This document shows, in pieces, positions 1-8,602 of a DNA stretch of 64,000 nt. The position numbers and the translations under genes are program-made. The DNA is from Bryobacterales bacterium. Its GTDB lineage: Bacteria; Acidobacteriota; Terriglobia; Bryobacterales; Bryobacteraceae. How positions within the stretch are numbered: position 1 is the first letter of the stretch; the number at the start of each line of letters is the position of its first letter. The DNA is taken from assembly GCA_003167495.1 (NCBI GenBank), contig PMSX01000157.1:1-64000 (forward strand). Direction: 5' to 3'. The notes under the pieces are model-generated. The model was not told the origin of the DNA, did not search any database, and saw only the letters and a list, made by a program, of their open reading frames with translations.

Positions 1-279
1 GTTGGGCTTCGGAGATAGACATAATAAAATCCTTTGGAGGTGAGTCGGTGAGAAGTGGATAACACCTGCTGCTCGGTGTTCAGGATGACAGGAGGGGCGG
101 GTGGACGGGATGAGTTACGCGGGGAGGGAATTCGAGTAAGTGTTGTGGGATGAATGGGATAGAGAGAAATGGAATTATTTTCTGCGTTTGTGATCGTGTT
201 TTGGTGATAGAGCGAAAATGCGTGCCGCTTCTTCCCAGTCGCGGTTCGGCTAGCGGTTTTCGTGTGAATAGAGGGCGAG
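1..279. other. Non-coding left edge
   Basis: No convincing gene is seen here. It lies 3' of the TIR-WD40 gene, which reads toward it. A short stretch near 218-240 (gccgcttcttcccagtcgcg) recurs almost exactly near 5560-5580 in another non-coding stretch, so both may carry fragments of a dispersed repeat. Confidence 0.5.
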
Positions 280-3165
280 TTAGTGGGGAGCAGGGAGATT
301 TGGACAGGTAAGTCGATAAGTCTGATTAGGTAGCCAGCGCGACCATTCAGCGTGAGAGAAGTTGCTGGTAAGGCGGGCGCAAGCTTCGTCGCGCAAATCA
401 CTGGAACGCCAAGTCCACAAGGCGGCGGAACGCTCGTCGATTCTGGTGAGCAGATAGCGGCCGTTGGAACTGAATGCAGCGACGGTGGTAGCGGGAAACT
501 CGGCCAAAGGCGCGCCGTTACGGGCATCTCTGACCGTTAGATGGGTGTCGGTCACGGTGGCGAAAGAAGCCGAGGAAGGATCGGGCACTATCAGGCTGAT
601 TGCGCCATTGCTTAATAGGTTGAACATCCGCTTGCCGGAAGGTATCGCCCAAGCTTGCAGATTTTCACCTTCGGCCGTAAAGAGCATTGAGCCGGCTGGA
701 TTCAGCGCGACCATCCCCAGTTCAGCAGGTAAGGTTATGCGCGCAATGCTGGCCTTACGCGCCACACTCCAAATATCAATCCGGAATTGGTTCGGCGGTT
801 GGCTGGTATCAAAAGCGAGGAGTCTGCCCTGGGCGGCCGTGCGCAGCAATTCTGTCGAAGGGCCATTCAGCGAAGTAATCTTGAGCAGTCCAGGCAAGCT
901 ATAAAGCTCGGTGACTTGGTCCGGTTGAACGGCAAATACGCTGCCGGATGGATCTATTCGCAGGTCTCCGTGCAGATCGGGTACGGGCAAACGATCTGCC
1001 GAAGCCTGGTCAATGTCAACCAAAACGAGATCAGAGTCCCACTGACCAATGACGCGCTTCGGATCGAGAAAGAAAAGCTTGTCAGGGGTAAGGCCAGGGA
1101 CTTCGATGTCGCGCACAACTTTGCCGGCGGTGTCGGCAATTCTCACGATACTGCTGTGCCGCGCCGACTGAGCGCCGATGGCCAAGTGGTGGTTATCGGG
1201 ACTGAAAGCGACGGATCGCACGTCGTCGGGTAAATGGAACACAACCGGGTTACGAGTGCCCCGCATATCAGAGATCGACATAGAACCGTCCATGCCACCA
1301 GCGGCAATGCGGCTTCCGTCTGCGCTGAACACGACAACTTCCGCTCCGCCGGCATGGGAGGAGCGCTCAAGCTCCCGGCCCGAAGGAATTTCCCAGACGC
1401 GCGAGGTGCCATCGTAGGAGCCTGTGCTGAGCCTGGTTCCATCGGTGTTGAAGGCGACGGCCGCAACCCGGGAGTCATGCTGGAGTTGCAAAATCTGACG
1501 ACCCGTCTCGACGTTCCAAATGCGGGCCAAGTTGTCGCCCTTTGATACATACGCCAGAAACTTGCCATCTGGACTGATGGCGGCATCAATGATCCACTGC
1601 AGCGTGGCAAGTGTTTCGACAGACTCCGAGTGTGTGGCTTTCAGCAATTGCGCGCCGGTGGTTAGATCCCAGACAAAGGCAAAACTCCCCATAGCGGTGG
1701 CAAGGCGCTTGCCGTCACTGCTGAATGCCAGGTTCAGCGCGGCGTCGCCGCCCCCAAACAACTTACGCAAGAGCTTGCGATGCACGGGATCAAAAAGATA
1801 GACGGGGCCTTCGGAAGAGAGCGCCGCGATCAGCGTGCCATCGGGACTGAAGGAAGCGGAAGCAATTTTACCGGGACACTTGAAGTCTGCAAGCATTGCG
1901 CTGCGGGCAAGATCGAAAACCCTCAGGTGGCCGTCGTCAGTGGCTGTGAACAGTTGATTGGCTTTAGGATGGAATGCGACTTGGGAAACGGGGGAACCGT
2001 GGAAGATGCGCAACACTTCGCGTCCTTCGGCACGAGTCCACACATGGACAAAGCCATCGCGGACGCCAGAGGCAACCAGTGATCCGGTTGCATCAAAGGC
2101 GACTGTCACGGCATTTTCGGCGTTATCGCCAGCAAGCGAATCGTCTTGCGGTTTGGGTTCAAGATCAAGATGGGCGGCCGGCTCTTCGTCGGGAGAGATG
2201 TAGCCAATTACCTTGTTAGCGGCCACATCAATGAGCTGCGTAGAACCGTTATCTCGTACGGCCGCCAGGAAGTCTCCGTCGGGAGAAAATGCCATGTCGC
2301 GTATGCGCTGCTCTGGATCCGCGCTTTCTGCTTTGTAAAACTGGGCGCTTGCCGGTAACAGGGAAACCGCTGTCCGCAAAGCTTGATTTCCTTCGGGTGA
2401 AGGGTAAACGCGATTAGATTCGATAGCCAGAAGGGCAGCCTCGCGAGTCTGATCCGGATGATCGGCAAGTACTTGCGTGGAGTTAGAAGCGAGTCTGGCA
2501 GCAAGACGTTGGGTGGTCTCCTCTGTCTTTGTGCGGGTTTGCCACCAGGCGAACAGGCCGATAAGCAGAATGGCGACCAGGCCGGAGGCGGCGAGCATGC
2601 GAGTTTGCCGCTGGGCGCGAATATCCGCACCATCGAGTTCGTCTTTGGGCCGGTTGAGAATTGTCGAGGCGAGTTGCAGTACGGCCTCGTGAAAGCGCGG
2701 CTCACGCATGCGAAAACGTGGGTTGGGTGCTTCGCGTGTCCACGAAAGATCGAGGAAGAGCGGCTCTTCTGAAAACGAAGCAAGCAGGCCGGCCGGCAGA
2801 GCGGTGGTCTGTTCTTTGTTAAAGGAGCCCGCAGTACGATCCCAGCTGAGGGTTCCGCCGGTGAGAAGAAGCAGTAGGTGCGATGTGCCGTTCCGGGTGA
2901 TCCAATGGTCGGCCTCTTTAGCGACCCATGGGGAGTTGGCTGATTCAGGCGAAGCAAACAGAATCAGGAATTGCGATTGATCGAGCGCGTCGCGAATGCT
3001 CGACCAAAGAGCCGGGTTTACCGCTAGATTCGTTTGATCTCTAAAGATATGTAAGCCCCGCAACTTGTACCACGGTTTGGCAAACCTGTGTAAGGCCGAT
3101 TGCAGGGCGGCGGCCAGCGCACTATCGGCGGCGTGGCTGTACGAAATGAATGCGTTGTAGGCCAT
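280..3165 (-). CDS. TIR domain, transmembrane segment and WD40 beta-propeller protein
   Basis: This is a 961-residue signalling or defence-type protein. Residues about 4-150 form a TIR domain, with the N-terminal FISYS motif, the box-2-like IFRDQTNL, and SPWVAKEADHW carrying the conserved Trp80 and Glu84; the Glu is at the position of the NADase catalytic residue of SARM1-like and bacterial TIRs. A hydrophobic segment at about 191-208 should anchor it in the inner membrane. From about residue 250 to the end there are repeated WD40 blades (FSPDG and WD-like ends such as VRIWN or SRVWE). TIR domains act by assembly or by cleaving NAD, and WD40 propellers bind partners; the ligand here is unknown. 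No effector partner lies next to it. Family assignment is firm, function is inference. Confidence 0.88.
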   Translation of the reverse strand: MAYNAFISYSHAADSALAAALQSALHRFAKPWYKLRGLHIFRDQTNLAVNPALWSSIRDALDQSQFLILFASPESANSPWVAKEADHWITRNGTSHLLLLLTGGTLSWDRTAGSFNKEQTTALPAGLLASFSEEPLFLDLSWTREAPNPRFRMREPRFHEAVLQLASTILNRPKDELDGADIRAQRQTRMLAASGLVAILLIGLFAWWQTRTKTEETTQRLAARLASNSTQVLADHPDQTREAALLAIESNRVYPSPEGNQALRTAVSLLPASAQFYKAESADPEQRIRDMAFSPDGDFLAAVRDNGSTQLIDVAANKVIGYISPDEEPAAHLDLEPKPQDDSLAGDNAENAVTVAFDATGSLVASGVRDGFVHVWTRAEGREVLRIFHGSPVSQVAFHPKANQLFTATDDGHLRVFDLARSAMLADFKCPGKIASASFSPDGTLIAALSSEGPVYLFDPVHRKLLRKLFGGGDAALNLAFSSDGKRLATAMGSFAFVWDLTTGAQLLKATHSESVETLATLQWIIDAAISPDGKFLAYVSKGDNLARIWNVETGRQILQLQHDSRVAAVAFNTDGTRLSTGSYDGTSRVWEIPSGRELERSSHAGGAEVVVFSADGSRIAAGGMDGSMSISDMRGTRNPVVFHLPDDVRSVAFSPDNHHLAIGAQSARHSSIVRIADTAGKVVRDIEVPGLTPDKLFFLDPKRVIGQWDSDLVLVDIDQASADRLPVPDLHGDLRIDPSGSVFAVQPDQVTELYSLPGLLKITSLNGPSTELLRTAAQGRLLAFDTSQPPNQFRIDIWSVARKASIARITLPAELGMVALNPAGSMLFTAEGENLQAWAIPSGKRMFNLLSNGAISLIVPDPSSASFATVTDTHLTVRDARNGAPLAEFPATTVAAFSSNGRYLLTRIDERSAALWTWRSSDLRDEACARLTSNFSHAEWSRWLPNQTYRLTCPNLPAPH

Positions 3166-3258
3166 CGTTATTGACGAGGTCTGCGCCGTGAGATGTTCGC
3201 GGCCGATGCTCCGGCAGACCGAGTGTCCAGGGTATCACTGTTTTGGGCGTTAAGCGGT

Positions 3259-4206
3259 TCAAAAGAGAGATGTGAATCTGGGGTTGTCTACGACGAGAAA
3301 CGCAAAGAGGAGCGGGACGTAAATGACAGACGCGAGAAGCAGCCTGCGAGCTCGTGGCCGATCGTGTTGGCGCGACATTTGCACACCGAAATATAAGAAG
3401 GCGAGGTTGAGCATGATGGCGGCAGCGAAGTAGACTTTCCCTGCCATGTGCAGAAATGCGGGTGCCAGCGTGGCAGGAATCAGCAAGAGGAGAGCGGTCA
3501 TGATTTCCACGTTTAGCGCGCTCCCACGGGGTTTCACGACGGCAAGCATTTTGATTCCCACCTTTTCGTATTCTTCGCGATAAAGCCAGGCGATGGCGTG
3601 GAAATGCGGGAACTGCCAGAGGAAGAGAATGGCGAACAAAACCCATGCTTGAACAGTTAAATGGCCGCTTGCGGCGGCGTAGCCAATGAGCGGCGGCATC
3701 GCGCCCGGGAAAGCCCCGATGGTTGTGCAGATTGGATCTTTTCGCTTTAAGGGCGTATATGCGAACAAATAGCCGACGGAGGTTAGGAGGGCGAGTCCGG
3801 CGGCGAGAATATTGACGAAGGCTAGGAGTTCTAGAAAACCTATAACGGACACGGCGACACCGAACGTGAGCGCTTGGCCAGGAGTGATTGTCCCGGCGGG
3901 AATTGGCCGCATTTTGGTGCGGTTCATTAGAGCATCCAGATCACGCTCGTACCACTGATTGAGTGTTGCCGATCCGGCTGCCATCAAGGCTGTGCCGAGC
4001 AGGGCGTTGAAAAATGTTATCAAGTTGAAGTGTTGCCCAACGCCGTAGCTGTAGCCGACTGAGGTCGAAATGACGATGAGAAGGGCAATTCTCGGTTTGA
4101 TGAGCTCGTAATACTGATGAAGAGCTTGCGTTAGGGCTTCAACGTCAACGTAGGCGTCCAGCCACGTTGCTACAGCGCTTTGTTCCCGACCTTCTGAATG
4201 GTTCAC
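3259..4206 (-). CDS. ctaB: Protohaem IX farnesyltransferase (haem O synthase)
   Basis: A UbiA-superfamily polytopic membrane enzyme of 315 residues that transfers farnesyl from farnesyl diphosphate to the haem B vinyl group, giving haem O for cytochrome oxidases. The first aspartate-rich active-site motif is seen at residues 83-101 (N..Y.RDLDALMNRTKMRP), and the second polar region has the expected YTPLKRKDP and REEYEKVGIKMLAVV segments. About eight or nine hydrophobic helices follow a polar N-terminus. Length is typical. Usually ctaB sits with cytochrome oxidase genes; here no oxidase subunits are in view, so it stands alone between the TIR gene and a decaying gene. Assignment is confident. 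Confidence 0.95.
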   Translation of the reverse strand: MNHSEGREQSAVATWLDAYVDVEALTQALHQYYELIKPRIALLIVISTSVGYSYGVGQHFNLITFFNALLGTALMAAGSATLNQWYERDLDALMNRTKMRPIPAGTITPGQALTFGVAVSVIGFLELLAFVNILAAGLALLTSVGYLFAYTPLKRKDPICTTIGAFPGAMPPLIGYAAASGHLTVQAWVLFAILFLWQFPHFHAIAWLYREEYEKVGIKMLAVVKPRGSALNVEIMTALLLLIPATLAPAFLHMAGKVYFAAAIMLNLAFLYFGVQMSRQHDRPRARRLLLASVIYVPLLFAFLVVDNPRFTSLF

Positions 4207-4402
4207 CCGATATAGTCCTACCTAAGATGGTATCTTGCGAGGCATTGGGGAACCGGTGTCATAAAACGGGCGCGCTTTGGATTCTTGGCCGATGTCGACT
4301 CCGGCGGGGCATGGGCCATGCCGATAAATTGCCGTTATGATGCCGTTATTATACCGATAAGTTGCTGTCAACCAATCGCCAGAGCCAAAGACAGGGCAGT
4401 CC

Positions 4403-5350
4403 TTAGAGAACTGTCCGTAAGCGGCGAACAGAGGCCGCGCTCGTGTCGTCGGGTACCGAGCAACCTGGTGTCAGCAGAAATTTTTTGCCGGCCTGCTGCC
4501 TTGCTGTTTTGGCTTGCTGATGAAGATTCGTCAAGGCTAAGTTTTGGGAAGTTGACCTCATCAATTCCGCCGAGAATCAGGCCAGAATTCTGCAAACGAA
4601 CTTCTGAGATGGGTACATTCGTGCCGGCTACGGAATAGTTGATGCCGGTAGCTGCCCAGCCGCTGGTGAAGCGTTGCCAGTAGACGTGATTGCCGTGGAG
4701 ATGCAACACGTTCAAGGGAGCCGAACTCACCGAAGACAGGATCAGCTTGTCGAAAGGCTCGCTAAATTTTCCGTAATCTTCTTCGCTCAGGATTTCCGGA
4801 AGCGCGTTTTGAATCGCCAGAAAGATGCCGCGGGCCCCGGCGTTGATAGCTGATCGAGCATGATTGATTTGCGAGCGCGTAATGATTTCCAAGGCATCAA
4901 TGAGTTTTTGGGGTTCGTTTGTCTTCAGGTCGAGCAGCTCTTCGCGCGATGAGAGCTTTTCCGCTACGCTCCATGAGTTGAAAATTGTTTCAACGAAATA
5001 GTTATCGCTGCCGATGCCATCACGAATTAGTTCAAGCGCACGCAGCTGCGCCGGAAACGGATTAGCATCCACTTGCAAACGTGCGAGACCCCCGGCACCG
5101 CTCGGATACGGAAAATCGCTCATCACTTTCACAAGGTCAGTGCCTGTTTGCTGATGGAACTCGATGGTGGCCTTCGCGAAAACCTCCGGCGGTTGGCTTT
5201 CTAGATGAAATGATGCCAACCGGAGAAAGGTGGGCGATCGACGTCTTTGCCCTCCAGGGCGCGCTCAACCCGCTTTTTGCTATCGAGCCCGATTCCCGCA
5301 TATGCGGCGGCTGAAAGTGCTAGAACCAAGTCGCGTCTAGTTAATTGCAT
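4403..5350 (-). pseudogene. Uroporphyrinogen-decarboxylase-family protein with Tat signal, broken by two frameshifts
   Basis: The gene appears to start at 5350 with a twin-arginine leader (MQLTRRDLVLALSAAAYAG), then reads ..DRPPFSGWHHF and meets a TAG. One frame over, the protein resumes directly as HLESQPPEVFAKATIEF, so one base seems lost near 5207-5212. The central part (EVFAKATIEFHQQTGTDLVK, HLHGNHVYW, LILGGIDEVNF) is clearly URO-D-like. A second shift near 4540-4557 moves the conserved C-terminus (AGKKFLLTPGCSVPDDTS) to another frame that ends at 4403. Without correction the open frame would end in unrelated sequence at 4368. Either a pseudogene or two sequencing errors. Secreted URO-D-like proteins are not haem enzymes in a strict sense, so the substrate is unknown. 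Confidence 0.75.
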
Positions 5351-6066
5351 GACTCCGATCCTTCTGTAGCCAGCCGAAGAAGGCCACCTTTGTTATTCTA
5401 GATTTCATAGATAGACAATAGGGTGATTAGAACGATTTGTCTTCGAGCGAATTTGTCAAGGGGAATCGTTACCAGCCCTGCCTCCGGCCCAGCGGCTGAC
5501 CGTCCTGGACGGGATGGTTGGGGGGAGACAGAAACTCGCGGGGCTCCGGAAAATACGTTGCCGCTTCTTCGCAGTCGCGGCTTCCATGAGAAGGCCACCC
5601 TCTGTCAACAAAAATCTTTCACTCACGCGTCCTTTTTAGGGATCGCGCAAGGGGGCTTGCCCTCTTGCGGGGGGAGCCGCCGTTTTTGCGGCGTGGGGGG
5701 AACCCGCCCACATTTTCCGGGGAATAACTTCGGAGATGGCACGCAAACACCCTTAACCTTCCGGAAATCTGGTTATTCGCCGTGAACACATTGCTCGTCG
5801 GCGTATTGGCCGCCAACCCGATCCCCGAACTACCGTTCACCCACATATTCCCAAAGGCATCATAGCCGAAACTCCGCGAACATGCTCCAGTATCTGTGGC
5901 CCACGCCAATCGGTTCACCGGGTCATAACCATATGTCCGAGTCTATGACCGCGAGCTAAAGATTTTGTCCTCAACCAGTTGGCCCGCCCGCAAATCGCAC
6001 CTGTTGGCTCTCAATCCGTCGAACCGCTAAGCTAGGAGAATCTAGATTGCCGCAGCTGACCTTCAA
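5351..6066. other. Gene-poor spacer with an RHS remnant
   Basis: Apart from the RHS remnant listed separately I see no gene. The 5550-5600 part shares a short near-identical stretch with about 215-240. The 5650-5715 part is very G-rich and composed of imperfect short repeats. The last 30 bases before 6067 are the leader of the PQQ dehydrogenase; no strong ribosome binding site is evident. Confidence 0.5.
5761..5942 (-). pseudogene. RHS/YD-repeat protein fragment
   Basis: Reading the minus strand from 5942 gives TRTYGYDPVNRLAWATDTG followed by FGYDAFGNMWVNG and ends in ANNQISG. The YGYDPVNRL and YDAFGNMW words are hallmarks of RHS/YD repeats, which form large secreted shells around toxins. 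Similarity stops on both sides: upstream is an in-frame stop and downstream unrelated G-rich sequence. There is room for only about 60 residues, so it is a relic of a much longer gene. Confidence 0.7.
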
Positions 6067-7716
6067 ATGAAAACGAAACGCTTGCTATTAACCGGGGCGC
6101 TCGCCTTGTGGCCCGCCCTGCTTTCTGCGCAGTTGCTGGACCCAGCTCTGTTGGCGAAGCCTGCGACCGACGCTTGGCCTACCTACAATGGCGATTATTC
6201 AGGTCGCCGTTTCAGCACCCTCACTCAGATCAACCAGAAGAACGTCAAGCACCTTAGTCTCAGTTGGATTCTTCGTGTGCAAGTAGGCGCTACGCCGGGC
6301 TCCATCATTGGCGGTGAGGAACCCAAGCCCGCTGAGGGCGCGCTGACTGATCCGGGCATTTCCACTATCAAGGCCACGCCGCTCATGCTTAATGGCGTTC
6401 TGTATTTTTCAACTCCCGACAACGTATGGGCGGTCGACGCGCGTTCAGGCATTGTGATATGGCATTACTATTGGAAAACCAAGGGTGGCATCCACATCGG
6501 CAACCGCGGCGTGGGCATTTATGGGAATTGGCTGTTTTTTGAAACTCCGGATAACTACCTTGTTTCGCTCGACGCCCGCACTGGCAAAGAGCGCTGGCAC
6601 AAGGTGATTGCCGATGTGAAGCAGGAGTACTTCTCGACGCCTGCACCCATCATCGTAGGCAATCACGTCCTTGTCGGCATCGGCGGCGACTCGCTGGATG
6701 TGCCCGGTTTCTTGCGAGCCTACGATCCTGAGAATGGTGAGATTCAATGGCAATGGTGGAGCGAGCCGCTCAAGAAAAGCGACGCCGGTGGCGAGACATG
6801 GCCCGACGAATACTCCATGCGTCATGGCGGCGGCATGACCTGGGTGCCGGGAACTTACGACCCCGACTTGCACCTCTACTATCTTGGAACCGGCAACCCG
6901 AACCCCGTCTTAACGGGAAAGAGTCGCCTGGGTGACAACCTCTACACGTGCACCATCGTTGCGTTGAATGTCGATACCGGCAAACTGGTTTGGCATTTCC
7001 AACCCTCCCCCCACGACACCCACGACTGGGATGCCGCTCAAACACCGGTATTGATTGACGGCGAAATCGAGGGCAAACCACGCAAGCTTCTGGCCCAGGC
7101 TAATCGCAACGGCTATTTCTTTCTGCTCGACCGCACCAACGGTAAGAGCATCGTCACAGCACCAATGATTGAGACCATGAATTGGTCGAAGGGCCTTTCG
7201 GCCGCGGGACAACCGATTCCCGATCCCGCGAAAGAGGCTACGATTGAGGGAGCATTGGTTTCGCCGAACACCAGCGGCGCCACCAACTGGCCGCCACCTA
7301 GCTTTGATCCGGAGACTGGTTTGTTTTACGTCGGCACTGCGGCGACTTTCAGTATGTTCTATCTCACAGACACTGATCCGCACCCGGAAGGATGGGGGGC
7401 GGCGGAACGCGATGCCGGCTTTATGGGTGCATACTTAAACGCCATCGACTACAAAACCGGCAAGATTGTGTGGAAGCACAAGTATCTTTTTGGTGGGGGT
7501 GCGGTGGGCATGCTCACTACCGCGGGCAAACTACTTTTCACCGGCGACAGTGGCCGCAATTTGATCGCGTTCGATCCCACGAACGGCGATATTTTGTGGC
7601 ACGCAGGTTTGGCTGACGGCCTTAGCAATGGGCCAATCACCTACCTGCTCGACGGACAGCAGTATGTGATTGCCGGTGCCGGTGACTCACTTTACGCATT
7701 TTCCTTGCAAGACTAG
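6067..7716 (+). CDS. PQQ-type quinoprotein dehydrogenase, periplasmic (paralogue 1)
   Basis: A 549-residue protein with a Sec signal (MKTKRLLLTGALALWPALLSA) and an eight-bladed PQQ-type propeller like methanol/alcohol dehydrogenases. The entry motif WPTYNGDYSGRRFS, blade ends such as LDARTGKERW, GNRGVGI near residues 146-151 and the metal-site GTGN (N277) are seen. The SPHDTHDWD segment puts Asp320 at the catalytic Asp303 position of MxaF and a second Asp322 two residues on, as in lanthanide-dependent enzymes. The vicinal Cys-Cys of methanol dehydrogenase is absent and there is no C-terminal haem domain. Unlike its two paralogues downstream it has no adjacent cytochrome gene. Substrate unknown; PQQ dependence is by family. 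Confidence 0.88.
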   Translation: MKTKRLLLTGALALWPALLSAQLLDPALLAKPATDAWPTYNGDYSGRRFSTLTQINQKNVKHLSLSWILRVQVGATPGSIIGGEEPKPAEGALTDPGISTIKATPLMLNGVLYFSTPDNVWAVDARSGIVIWHYYWKTKGGIHIGNRGVGIYGNWLFFETPDNYLVSLDARTGKERWHKVIADVKQEYFSTPAPIIVGNHVLVGIGGDSLDVPGFLRAYDPENGEIQWQWWSEPLKKSDAGGETWPDEYSMRHGGGMTWVPGTYDPDLHLYYLGTGNPNPVLTGKSRLGDNLYTCTIVALNVDTGKLVWHFQPSPHDTHDWDAAQTPVLIDGEIEGKPRKLLAQANRNGYFFLLDRTNGKSIVTAPMIETMNWSKGLSAAGQPIPDPAKEATIEGALVSPNTSGATNWPPPSFDPETGLFYVGTAATFSMFYLTDTDPHPEGWGAAERDAGFMGAYLNAIDYKTGKIVWKHKYLFGGGAVGMLTTAGKLLFTGDSGRNLIAFDPTNGDILWHAGLADGLSNGPITYLLDGQQYVIAGAGDSLYAFSLQD

Positions 7717-7724
7717 CCCAAGCC

Positions 7725-8564
7725 TTAGTGGGTCATCGCGTAAACAATATTGTTTATGCCAATACGGATGCCAAGCGCCGAATACTTCTCTGGATAGTCC
7801 GGCGAATCCGCCCACTCCCACGAGTCACCTATGTCGGAATTGAATGAGATGGCCACCAGCAGGCGGTGCTTGTCATCGTAGATCCCGCGCCATCGCGCGA
7901 CGTAGCCGTCTTTCTTATGGCCCTCAGCTAGATGTTCGTTGCCGACGATTTGATAACGCTCGTCCAAGTCGTAGACTGTATGAAACACAGGATCGCTGTC
8001 TGGAATGTCGACAATGGGTCTGTCTGGGAACACTCTTTGCATGCTCTCTTGAAAGACACTCCACTCCTCGGTGCCGTGAAAATCGTCGGCCATAAAGAAG
8101 CCGCCGCGCAACAGATAGTCGCGCAGCTTCTTCGCTTGCTGATCGGTGATGCCCCATTCGCCTACCTGAACTGCATAAAGCCAGGGCCAATTGTAAACAT
8201 CGTCGCCGTCGTCGAGATTGACGGCCTGTTCCACGCTGCGGACGTGGATACGCGTCAGTCTGCGGACCGCCATGGAGAAATGCCGGTCGGCGCGGGGAAA
8301 GTCTTGCGTCCATAAAGCCACTCCGGTATGCCAGTCGAGCTCGCGCCCTTGATAGCCATCGAGCCAACCGCCTGGATACATCAGGCGAGCAAAAGCCCAT
8401 TCTGTTTTTTCCTGATAATCGGGCGGCAAGGGAATAGCTCCGAGACGGTACTCTATGCCCGGATATTCGCGGAAAGGGTGAGGCAGGGTGCGATCCAAGG
8501 CGAATGCCGCGCCGACAAAAAACGCCGCGCAGGCAGCGATTGCGAGTGTCTTGCCGGATTTCAT
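7725..8564 (-). CDS. DUF4159 domain protein, secreted
   Basis: About 279 residues. The start at 8564 is chosen because a signal peptide begins there (MKSGKTLAIAACAAFFVGAA) and GAGG lies just upstream; a longer frame to 8723 would run into the neighbouring dehydrogenase. The mature part is a DUF4159 domain, with the characteristic GGFFMADDFHG and the C-terminal SWEWADSP..PEKYSALGIR and VVYAMTH-like ending (here IVYAMTH). DUF4159 domains have a glutamine-amidotransferase-like fold in surface-associated proteins; no reaction is established. It converges with the PQQ gene ending at 7716 (8 bp apart) and follows the second dehydrogenase on the same strand, so it may be in that operon. Confidence 0.82.
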   Translation of the reverse strand: MKSGKTLAIAACAAFFVGAAFALDRTLPHPFREYPGIEYRLGAIPLPPDYQEKTEWAFARLMYPGGWLDGYQGRELDWHTGVALWTQDFPRADRHFSMAVRRLTRIHVRSVEQAVNLDDGDDVYNWPWLYAVQVGEWGITDQQAKKLRDYLLRGGFFMADDFHGTEEWSVFQESMQRVFPDRPIVDIPDSDPVFHTVYDLDERYQIVGNEHLAEGHKKDGYVARWRGIYDDKHRLLVAISFNSDIGDSWEWADSPDYPEKYSALGIRIGINNIVYAMTH

Positions 8565-8602
8565 GGCCGCCTCGATCTGAGCATAGCAACAAAAAGACGA
8601 CG

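Noticed and set aside
2208-2957. 249-codon open frame on the minus strand inside the TIR-WD40 gene
   Set aside because: It is another frame of the real gene, with Arg/Pro/Ser-rich low-information sequence and no recognisable motif.
280-3165. Complete TIR-based anti-phage system (Thoeris-like)
   Set aside because: No ThsA-like or other effector gene lies beside the TIR gene; one protein with its own propeller is all that is seen.
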